Source: CAVQNQ01 sp964427655
GTDB lineage: Bacteria > Acidobacteriota > Terriglobia > Bryobacterales > Bryobacteraceae
NCBI GenBank assembly: GCA_964427655.1
Contig: CAYRWE010000034.1
Location: forward strand, 1-30,527
DNA length: 30,527 nucleotides
Direction: 5' to 3'
Under the pieces are notes generated by a model. The model had not been told where the DNA came from. It saw nothing but the letters and a program-made list of their open reading frames with translations, and did no database searches. Below, one piece after another: positions 8,235 through 15,529 of the stretch; within the stretch, counting starts at the first letter, position 1, and each line of letters begins with the position of its first letter. The position numbers and the translations under genes were made by a program.

Positions 8235-8861
8235 GTGGCGGGGCTTATGGTGTCGGAACCAGCCGGAGCAACGGCGGGCGCCCGAGTGAGTCCACAGGTC
8301 GATTCTCTAATCCGGGATGCGCAGCGAGGCGATCCTCAAGCTTTCGAGGAACTGGTGCGCACCTACGACCGGAGTGTGCTCAGGCTCGCCCTGAACCTGC
8401 TGCGGTCGCCCGAGGACGCCCGGGATGTCTACCAGGAGGCGTTTCTGCGGGTGTACCGCAACCTGCACACGTTCCGGTTCGATTGCAGTTTCCAGACCTG
8501 GCTCTACCGGATCGTCACCAACATCTGCCTGGACCTGCTGCGCAAGCGGAAGGTGCGAAAAGAGGAGTCTACAGTGGTGGAGACCTCCGAAGGGCCGGTG
8601 GACCGCATCGAGAGCTTCGAGGAGGATTCGGCGCATTCCGATCCCGAACGCACCATGTGGAACCGGGAGTTGCAGGGCAAAATCGAGAAAGCACTTGAGG
8701 AGCTGACGCCGCGCGAGCGCCTGGTTTTCGAGATGCGGCACTACCAGGGCATGCGGTTGCGGAACATTGGCGAGATTCTGGGCACCAGCGAGGAGGCGGC
8801 CAAAAACTGCCTCTTTCGCGCCACCCGGAAAATGCGCGCGGAATTGGGAGATTTCGTATGA
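8235..8861 (+). CDS. ECF-family RNA polymerase sigma factor (RpoE-like)
   Basis: 208 residues from GTG 8235; an in-frame ATG at 8247 and a GTG at 8286 are alternative starts. AAGG at 8223-8226 sits eight bases before the GTG. Sigma region 2 runs from AQRGDPQAFEELVRTYD through DARDVYQEAFLRVYRNLHTFRFDCSFQTWLYRIVTNICLDLLRK, which contains the typical region 2.2-2.4 signature. A charged linker of about 40 residues follows. Region 4 is EELTPRERLVFEMRHYQGMRLRNIGEILGTSEEAAKNCLFRATRKMR, with a helix-turn-helix for -35 recognition. The stop overlaps the start of the anti-sigma gene (ATGA, 8858-8861). The next genes encode exported proteins, which suggests control of an envelope response. No convincing autoregulatory promoter could be picked out in 8138-8234. 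Confidence 0.95.
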   Translation: MAGLMVSEPAGATAGARVSPQVDSLIRDAQRGDPQAFEELVRTYDRSVLRLALNLLRSPEDARDVYQEAFLRVYRNLHTFRFDCSFQTWLYRIVTNICLDLLRKRKVRKEESTVVETSEGPVDRIESFEEDSAHSDPERTMWNRELQGKIEKALEELTPRERLVFEMRHYQGMRLRNIGEILGTSEEAAKNCLFRATRKMRAELGDFV

Positions 8862-9787
8862 CTTGCGATGCGGCGGCAAAACTGATTCCACTCTATGGTT
8901 ACGGGGATCTCCCGCCGGATGAAGAAGACCGTCTGGAGCAGCACCTTGACGAGTGTGCCGGCTGTGCCCGCGAAGTGCGCCGCCAGCGATCCCTGGCAGC
9001 CGCCTTGGACGAACGCAGCCTGCAACCCTCGGCGGCGCTTCTGGAAGATTGCCGCGCGGAGCTGATGGCGGCGGTGCGGCAAGGGGAGCCGCGCGCGGGC
9101 CGGGCCCACGGATCGTGGGCGCTCCTCTGGCAAGCCGTGAACGAGAGCCTGACGGGTTTGGGCCGCGTGCGCCAGCCGGTGGGCGCGGTGGCGCTGGTGG
9201 CCATCGGATTCTTCGCTTCGCACTTCGCGGGCATCGTGCCCGGCGGTGTCTCCACGCTGTCGATGGCACCCTCGGATAACGTTTTCTCGACCGTGCGATC
9301 GGTCGATCCGGATAGCGCCGGCCATGTGCGGATCGCCTTCGACGAGACGCGCCGGCGGGTGGTCTCGGGCAATATGGACGATCAGGCCATCCAGCGGCTG
9401 CTCTTGGCCGCCACACGCGAGGATAACGCCTCGGTGCGGGTGGAATCGGTGGACGCGCTGAAGAACCACGCGGCTTCGAGCGAGGTGCGCGATGCGCTGC
9501 TCAACGCCTTATCGCACGATCCCAACGCTGGCGTGCGGTTGAAGGCCGTGGAAGGGCTGAAGGCGCTGGCGGGAGATCCGGACGTGCGGCGGACGCTAGC
9601 GCAGTCGCTGCTCACCGACGACAACCCGGCGGTGCGGATGCAGGTGGTGGATCTTCTGGTGACGCATCGCGACGACGCCGTGGTGGGGGTGCTGCAAGGG
9701 CTGATGCAAAGGGAAGATAACACCTACGTGCGCCTGAAGTGCGAGCAGGCGTTGAAGGAAATGAATGCTTCGATCGGGACTTTCTAG
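8858..9787 (+). CDS. Putative zinc-finger anti-sigma factor with C-terminal HEAT repeats
   Basis: 309 residues. The N-terminus has the zinc-containing anti-sigma arrangement: Cys3, then H29-x3-C33-x2-C36 (QHLDECAGC), which in this family clamps the cognate ECF sigma factor. A basic/hydrophobic stretch at about 104-125 (RVRQPVGAVALVAIGFFASHF) is the likely single membrane span. From about 175 to the end are four HEAT-like repeats, each with an Asp/Asn turn followed by VR: EDNASVRVESVDAL, DPNAGVRLKAVEGL, DDNPAVRMQVVDLL, EDNTYVRLKCEQAL. They would lie on the far side of the membrane and could sense protein partners; that is inference. Its start overlaps the sigma factor stop by four bases and its 3' end overlaps the next gene by 23 bases, so the operon is tight. 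Typical anti-sigma proteins lack the HEAT part, which makes this an unusual fusion. Confidence 0.82.
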   Translation: MTCDAAAKLIPLYGYGDLPPDEEDRLEQHLDECAGCAREVRRQRSLAAALDERSLQPSAALLEDCRAELMAAVRQGEPRAGRAHGSWALLWQAVNESLTGLGRVRQPVGAVALVAIGFFASHFAGIVPGGVSTLSMAPSDNVFSTVRSVDPDSAGHVRIAFDETRRRVVSGNMDDQAIQRLLLAATREDNASVRVESVDALKNHAASSEVRDALLNALSHDPNAGVRLKAVEGLKALAGDPDVRRTLAQSLLTDDNPAVRMQVVDLLVTHRDDAVVGVLQGLMQREDNTYVRLKCEQALKEMNASIGTF

Positions 9788-10946
9788 GCCGAGCCGCCGC
9801 CACGGCATTCGTGCGTTTCTTGGGCAAGCTAAAGCATGCCCCACCGTCATACTGGCCCTGGTGGCGCTGGTGCCGTTGGCGGGGCAGAACCGGCCGGGCA
9901 ATCGGACGGTGACCATCACCGGGAGCGTTCCGGCGGCGGCGCGGCTGCGCATTGAGGCGGGGGGGGCGGTCACGCTCGAGAGCGGCGGCTCGCCTGCCAT
10001 TTCCTATACCGCCAGGGCGTCCGTCAGAGCGCACAGCGACTCCGAGGCGCAGGCGCTGATCGAGAGCCGCGGCGTGCGCGCCGTTTCGCAAGGCGAATGG
10101 GCCGTGCTGACCAGCGCTTCGGGCGTCACCCTCACGGTGCGAACCCCGCGCCTGGCGCAGGTTGCGATCTCGAGCTCCGGAGGCTCAGTAAATGCCAGCG
10201 GAATCGCCGGAACGCTGGAGGTCCGCTCGCTGGGCGGCGATATCGCCGCGGACCGGATCGGCGGCCACTGCGAACTGATCACCGGCGGCGGCGACATCCG
10301 CGTGGGGCGCGTGGAAGCGGGCCTGCATTGCGTGACCGGCGCGGGCCGCATCACGGTGGATTCGGCGGGCGGCGAGGCGGTGCTGGTGAGCGAAGGTGGC
10401 GACATCGAGGGCCGCGATTTGGGCGGGACCGTCAATGCCCAGACCGCCGCCGGCACGATCCGTCTGGTCAAGGCCGGAAGCTCGGTCACGGCAGTGACGG
10501 GCGGCGGGCAGATCATCATCGGCAAGGCCGGTGGGGTGGTCACCGCGCGCAGCATGGCCGGGCAGGTGTTGGTGGGCGGAGCCGCGGGATTGCACTGCGA
10601 ATCGGGCAGCGGCGGCATTCAGGCGACCAACATCGCGGGGGCCATGCGGGTGTCGACGGAGTGGGGCAACATCGTGGCCAGCCTGCTCGCCGGCCAGGTT
10701 GCGGAATCGGCGCTTTCGACCGGCAGTGGTGACATTACGGTAACTATCCCGTCTAACCTGGGTGTGACGATACGCGCCGAGAACGATATGGCCGATACGA
10801 TCCGGCGCATTGTTTCGGAATTTCCGGGCATCCCGGTGCGGATGCGCGGGACCCGTGTGGTGGCCGAGGGCGCGGTGAACGGCGGCGGGCCGGTGCTGCG
10901 TATCTCGGACATGGGCGGAACGATTTTCATCAGACGGCAGAAATAG
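9765..10946 (+). CDS. Exported DUF4097-like beta-repeat protein
   Basis: 393 residues. After a signal peptide (VILALVALVPLAGQ) the protein is built of short Gly-rich beta repeats (GGSVNASGIAGTLEVRSLGGD, GGDIRVGRVEAGLHC, GGDIEGRDLGG, GGQIIIGKAGGVVTARSMAG, SGDITVTIPSNLGVTIRAEN). This is the right-handed beta-helix/adhesin-like pattern annotated as DUF4097, often found next to ECF sigma/anti-sigma pairs. The ATG at 9765 is the only plausible start: it overlaps the anti-sigma gene by 23 bases, and the next in-frame candidate (GTG near 9858) would cut the signal peptide. As a result residues GQAKACPT before the hydrophobic core are encoded by a copy of the dispersed 24-base repeat (9822-9845). The ending GGTIFIRRQK is typical for these proteins. 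Function unknown; probably a periplasmic or surface structural or sensory protein of the sigma regulon. Confidence 0.75.
   Translation: MLRSGLSRPSRRHGIRAFLGQAKACPTVILALVALVPLAGQNRPGNRTVTITGSVPAAARLRIEAGGAVTLESGGSPAISYTARASVRAHSDSEAQALIESRGVRAVSQGEWAVLTSASGVTLTVRTPRLAQVAISSSGGSVNASGIAGTLEVRSLGGDIAADRIGGHCELITGGGDIRVGRVEAGLHCVTGAGRITVDSAGGEAVLVSEGGDIEGRDLGGTVNAQTAAGTIRLVKAGSSVTAVTGGGQIIIGKAGGVVTARSMAGQVLVGGAAGLHCESGSGGIQATNIAGAMRVSTEWGNIVASLLAGQVAESALSTGSGDITVTIPSNLGVTIRAENDMADTIRRIVSEFPGIPVRMRGTRVVAEGAVNGGGPVLRISDMGGTIFIRRQK
9822..9845 (+). repeat. Dispersed repeat, single arm (copy 2), inside a coding region
   Basis: This is an exact match to the left arm of the palindrome at 17393-17416 (starts GGGCAAGCTAAAGC). 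It lies within the signal-peptide part of the DUF4097-like gene and encodes GQAKACPT in that frame. The opposite arm is not present downstream. Confidence 0.85.
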
Positions 10947-10955
10947 AGGACTATC

Positions 10956-11843
10956 ATGAACAGCAATCTGGCAATCGGCGCGGCGTGCCTGGCCGCGTGG
11001 CTGGCACTGCCGGCCCTGGTGGCGCAGACCGCGCCGCCGCAGCCGCCGCAGCCTCCACAGCCTCCTGCGAGGAGCCGGTCGGCGTCCAGGATGATGGCAA
11101 GGGAGACGCCGTATCTGGGGATCGGCGTCCAAGATGTCGATAACGAGCGCTCCAAGGCGCTCAAGTTGAACGAAGTTCGCGGCGTGGAAGTGACCAGCGT
11201 GATGGCCGATTCTCCGGCCGCCAAGGCGGGGCTGAAGGAAGGCGACGTGGTCCTGGAGTTCAACGGCGAGAAGGTGCAGGGCGGCGAGCAGTTGACCCGC
11301 CTGGTGCGCGAGACTCCGGCGGGACGCCAGGTGAAACTAGGCGTGTGGCGCAACGGCGCCATGCAGACGCTCACCGCTACGGTGGAAGCCCACAGGGACG
11401 CGATGATGGGAAGCCAAGGCTGGCCCATGGGCAACATGAACATGCCGCCAATGCCCCAGATGCCGCAAATGCCCCAAATGCCCGATATCCCGCGCATGAT
11501 GATGATCGACCGCAACGGGATGCTGGGGATCGAAGGCGAATCGCTCGGTCCGGAGGGGCAACTGGCGGAGTTCTTCGGGGTAAAAGACGGCGTGCTGGTG
11601 AAGGCGGTCATCCGCAGCTCGCCGGCGGAAAAGGCTGGGATCAAGGCCGGCGACGTGATAGTGAAGGTGGGCGACAGCAAGGTGAATACCACGCGCGAGA
11701 TCACCGGCGTGTTGCGTAGCTTGCGGTCCCAGAAGACCTTTACCGTGACGGTGGTTCGTAATAAGAAGGAGATACCCGTCAGCGTGACCCTGGAAGACGC
11801 GACCGGCGCCCTGGGAATGTTCCTCCCGGGGACTCAGGTTTGA
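10956..11843 (+). CDS. Exported protein with two PDZ domains and a Met/Pro-rich linker
   Basis: 295 residues with a signal peptide (AIGAACLAAWLALPALVAQ) and a short PQPPQPPQPP spacer. The first PDZ is at about residues 50-145 (YLGIGVQDVD, GVEVTSVMADSPAAKAGLKEGDVVLEFNG). The second, at about 185-285, contains GVLVKAVIRSSPAEKAGIKAGDVIVKVGD. Between them is a Met-rich segment of MP repeats (MNMPPMPQMPQMPQMP, then RMMMIDRNGM). No protease domain is present, so it is a PDZ-only periplasmic adaptor or substrate sensor. It is the last gene of the sigma/anti-sigma/DUF4097 run, nine bases after the previous stop. Since PDZ domains in RseP and DegS act in sigma-E signalling, a role in controlling the anti-sigma factor is plausible but is inference. 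Confidence 0.8.
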   Translation: MNSNLAIGAACLAAWLALPALVAQTAPPQPPQPPQPPARSRSASRMMARETPYLGIGVQDVDNERSKALKLNEVRGVEVTSVMADSPAAKAGLKEGDVVLEFNGEKVQGGEQLTRLVRETPAGRQVKLGVWRNGAMQTLTATVEAHRDAMMGSQGWPMGNMNMPPMPQMPQMPQMPDIPRMMMIDRNGMLGIEGESLGPEGQLAEFFGVKDGVLVKAVIRSSPAEKAGIKAGDVIVKVGDSKVNTTREITGVLRSLRSQKTFTVTVVRNKKEIPVSVTLEDATGALGMFLPGTQV

Positions 11844-11896
11844 AGCGCCGCAAGGTCTTGCGAGTGTCTGGCGAGTCCGAAGCGCTGGACCTATCG

Positions 11897-11902
11897 TATA
11901 AT
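11897..11902 (+). promoter_or_regulatory. Perfect TATAAT, candidate -10 box
   Basis: A consensus TATAAT stands out in this GC-rich sequence just before the DUF1385 gene. No good -35 or extended -10 is present at the expected spacing (11873-11880 reads GAGTCCGA). If used, transcription would start near 11909, which would favour the GTG at 11927 as the translation start. Confidence 0.3.
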
Positions 11903-11905
11903 GGA

Positions 11906-12913
11906 ATGGAAACAGTAAGAGGTCCAGTGTCCGCTCGCACGTTTTTTCGGTTACTCACCCAAATTCAATTGCTTCCCGCGCTAGAGAGCGGCGAAGAAAC
12001 GCTCGTTGGCGGGCAGGCCGTCATGGAAGGCGTCATGATGCGCGCTCCCCACAGCTACTGCGTGGCGGTGCGCCGGCCCGATGGCACGGTCGTCACCGAG
12101 GAAATGCCCCTGGCGCGCATGTCCGAGCTGTACCCGATTTTCAAATATCCGGTACTGCGCGGGCTGGGGACGCTCTATCAGGCCATGAAACTGGGGATTA
12201 AGGCGCTGCGCTTCTCGGCCAACGCGGCGCTGGCGGATGCGGCGGCAGCCTCGGGCGAGAAGACGCCCACCGAGATACCGGGTTGGGCCATGGCGCTGAA
12301 CCTGATCTTCTCGCTGGCCTTCTTCCTGTTCATGTACAAGTTTCTGCCGCTCTACCTGGCCACGCGTCTCGAATCCGTCTTTCCGGCGCTCCAGGGGCGC
12401 CTGACGTTCAACTTCGCCGATGGCATCATCCGCATGATCATTTTCCTGGGATTCCTGTGGACCATCTCGCGGTTTCGCGACATCCGCCGCCTGTTCGAAT
12501 ACCACGGAGCCGAGCACAAGGTGGTCTTCAATTACGAATCCGGCCAGCCGGTGACGGTGGATAATGCCCAGCGCTTCACCACTTTTCATCCGCGCTGCGG
12601 CACCAGCTTCCTGATGCTGCTGATGATCGTCTCCCTGCTGATCTATCCTTTTATTCCCTTCGATGGCTTCGCGGCCAGATTCTTTTCGCGCATCGCGCTG
12701 CTGCCGCTGATTATCGGGGTGAGCTACGAGCTGATCCGCTTCGCCGCCCGCCGGCCCGGCTCGTTTCTGGCGGCCCTCACGGCTCCCGGCCTGTGGCTCC
12801 AGCGCATCACTACGCGGCCGCCGAGCGACGAACAGGCTGCCGTGGCGATCCACGCGCTCGAAGGCGCCATGGCGCTCGAAGAAGCGCAGGGCGGGGAATT
12901 GGTCATCTCATAA
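11906..12913 (+). CDS. DUF1385 family integral membrane protein (YqhQ-like)
   Basis: About 335 residues. The diagnostic GGQAVMEGVMMRAP motif lies near the N-terminus. After it come MSELYPIFKYPVLRGLGTLYQAM and several membrane spans (MALNLIFSLAFFLFMYKFLP, IIRMIIFLGFLWTISRF, SFLMLLMIVSLLIYPFIPF, IALLPLIIGVSYELIRFA). Between spans, the conserved EYHGAEHKVVFNYE and FHPRCGTSFL blocks are DUF1385 signatures. Molecular function is not established for the family. The frame stays open upstream to a TTG at 11840 that overlaps the PDZ gene stop, but ATG 11906 or GTG 11927 (with AAGAGG just before it) are better starts. The gene is followed seven bases later by prfA, an arrangement compatible with co-transcription. 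Confidence 0.9.
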   Translation: METVRGPVSARTFFRLLTQIQLLPALESGEETLVGGQAVMEGVMMRAPHSYCVAVRRPDGTVVTEEMPLARMSELYPIFKYPVLRGLGTLYQAMKLGIKALRFSANAALADAAAASGEKTPTEIPGWAMALNLIFSLAFFLFMYKFLPLYLATRLESVFPALQGRLTFNFADGIIRMIIFLGFLWTISRFRDIRRLFEYHGAEHKVVFNYESGQPVTVDNAQRFTTFHPRCGTSFLMLLMIVSLLIYPFIPFDGFAARFFSRIALLPLIIGVSYELIRFAARRPGSFLAALTAPGLWLQRITTRPPSDEQAAVAIHALEGAMALEEAQGGELVIS

Positions 12914-12919
12914 ACCCCC

Positions 12920-14014
<1,095 letters not shown>

Positions 14015-14021
14015 CGGCGCC

Positions 14022-14843
14022 ATGACGGTCGAGACCGCTTTGCTCCAGGGCACGCGCCTGCTGGAGGATGGCGGCATCGGGGTTGCGCGTCTCACCGCTG
14101 AAGTGCTGCTGGGCTACGCCCTGCATGTCGAACGCGTCTACCTTTATGCCCATCCCGAGCGGGAGCTGCGGGAAGTGGAGTGGCTGCACTACGGCCGCTA
14201 CCTGCACGAGCGCCTGAAGGGCAAGCCCACGCAGTACATCACCCATCGCCAGGAGTTTTACGGCCGCGAGTTCCATGTTACGCCGGACGTTCTGATCCCT
14301 CGGCCTGAGACCGAGCACGTAGTAGAAGCCGCCCTGCGCCTGGCGCGAAGCGCGCGCCGGCTGGTGGACGTGGGCACGGGATCGGGAGCGCTGGCGGCCA
14401 CCCTGCAGCTCGAAACCGGCGCCGAGGCCTGGGCCACCGAGATCTCGCCGGCCGCCGCCGTGGTGGCCGCACGCAATGCGCGCACCCTGGGCGCTCCCGT
14501 GAACCTGGTGGTTTCGAACCTGCTCGATGCCATCGCCGACCGGACCATGGACCTGGTGGTTTCGAATCCCCCCTACGTGCCGCTCGCCCAGCGCGCCGGC
14601 TTGCAGCGCGAGGTGCGCGATTGGGAGCCGGATCTGGCGCTCTTCGCCGGGGAGAGCGGTTTCGAGATCTACGACCGCATTGTGGCGGATGCCCCGCGAG
14701 TCCTCGCCCCCGGCGGCTGGCTCATTCTGGAACTCGGCTTCGGTTCGCTGGAGCATGTCTCGAAGCTGCTGGCCGGATGGCGCAGCGTGCAGGTGGACCC
14801 GGACCTGGCGGGGATTCCGCGCGTGATCGCGGCCGCGGCGTGA
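14022..14843 (+). CDS. prmC: Release factor glutamine N5-methyltransferase
   Basis: 273 residues. It methylates the glutamine of the GGQ motif in RF1/RF2 using S-adenosylmethionine. The N-terminal helical domain (residues 1-80) that recognises the release factor ends in KPTQYITHRQEFYGREFHV. The methyltransferase fold follows, with LIPRPETE (91-98), the SAM-binding DVGTGSGALA (116-125) and the catalytic NPPY at 182-185. Pairing with prfA in one transcription unit is a widely conserved arrangement and supports the call. Ends in GIPRVIAAAA, as in many PrmC proteins. Confidence 0.97.
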   Translation: MTVETALLQGTRLLEDGGIGVARLTAEVLLGYALHVERVYLYAHPERELREVEWLHYGRYLHERLKGKPTQYITHRQEFYGREFHVTPDVLIPRPETEHVVEAALRLARSARRLVDVGTGSGALAATLQLETGAEAWATEISPAAAVVAARNARTLGAPVNLVVSNLLDAIADRTMDLVVSNPPYVPLAQRAGLQREVRDWEPDLALFAGESGFEIYDRIVADAPRVLAPGGWLILELGFGSLEHVSKLLAGWRSVQVDPDLAGIPRVIAAAA

Positions 14844-14873
14844 GATTCTGGAAATATCCGCGAGGTACGATTC

Positions 14874-15071
14874 ATGGTCAAAACATTCGGGTTCAGCCAG
14901 GACGAGCTGAAGCTCCTTCTGGTGGCCGTACGGCAGATGCGGCGAACCTTTTCCAAAGTGCGCGAGAGCGACCCCTCGATACGCGACTACGCGGAGCTCT
15001 ACGATGCGCTCCTCGAGAAGCTGCGCGACATGACCGGCCCGCTGCCTGAAGAGGTCGAGGGAGAGTTGTAG
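14874..15071 (+). CDS. Small acidic/basic helical protein, unknown function
   Basis: 65 residues, MVKTFGFSQDELKLLLVAVR at the start, followed by QMRRTFSKVRESDPSIRDYAELYDALLEKLRDMTG. It is predicted to be helical and soluble, with no signal peptide or membrane span. The ATG is preceded by CGAGGT at a reasonable spacing. The codon use and GC pattern look like its neighbours, and it fits the gap between prmC and the next gene. I do not recognise a family. Presence as an independent small gene is likely, function open. Confidence 0.65.
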   Translation: MVKTFGFSQDELKLLLVAVRQMRRTFSKVRESDPSIRDYAELYDALLEKLRDMTGPLPEEVEGEL

Positions 15072-15119
15072 AGATCGAACCCGGCCATTCGGGAACTAAT
15101 CGGGCCTTGCGGTGTCTAT

Positions 15120-15527
15120 TTGGAAGTGAACTGGCGTGTGACGTTGGCGCAGCATGCCGCCGAGCGATCCGCGGCGGCGGTGCACCAGGAGACGGCGCGA
15201 CGGTTATTCGGTCTCGCGACAGTGTCGGCGACAGCACCGTTTCTGGGGATGCTGGGCACTGTGTTGGGGATCTTCGGCTCCTTCAGGCCCGTTGTAGGGG
15301 AAAAGACCCAAGCCATGGCGAATCTCTGCGGGTGGCTGTCGGAAGCCTTAATGCCTGCCGCCTTTGGTTTGGCCCTGGCCCTCTTAGCCTTGTGGGGCTG
15401 CCGATGCCTGAGCGCGCAACTGGCCAAGTTCGACAGCGAAATGCGGAACGCGATTCTGGAACTGCCCAGCCAACTGGCCAGCCTCGTGGCCTACGCACCC
15501 GGCCCCCCGCGGCCTGATATCGTATAA
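15120..15527 (+). CDS. Short MotA/TolQ/ExbB-like proton channel domain protein
   Basis: About 135 residues from TTG 15120; GTG 15126 or 15135 are alternatives, and no clear ribosome binding site is seen. The frame is open up to the previous gene's stop at 15071. It holds the conserved C-terminal two-helix half of TolQ/ExbB proteins: ATAPFLGMLGTVLGIFGSF, then LCGWLSEALMPAAFGLALALLALWG. The GTV threonine of the first helix is retained. At the position matching the second conserved threonine of ExbB (EALLATAIGL-type motif), the sequence has EALMPAAFGL, so alanine replaces it. The first transmembrane helix and most of the cytoplasmic domain of full-length family members are missing. There is no ExbD/TolR or TonB partner nearby. 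The stop is two bases from the ilvD ATG. It may be a truncated paralogue or a divergent small channel protein. Confidence 0.6.
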   Translation: MEVNWRVTLAQHAAERSAAAVHQETARRLFGLATVSATAPFLGMLGTVLGIFGSFRPVVGEKTQAMANLCGWLSEALMPAAFGLALALLALWGCRCLSAQLAKFDSEMRNAILELPSQLASLVAYAPGPPRPDIV

Positions 15528-15529
15528 CC

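Noticed and set aside
15080..15097. CCCG/CGGG stem after the small helical protein gene
   Set aside because: A four-pair stem is expected by chance in GC-rich DNA and lies within the open upstream part of the ExbB-like frame.
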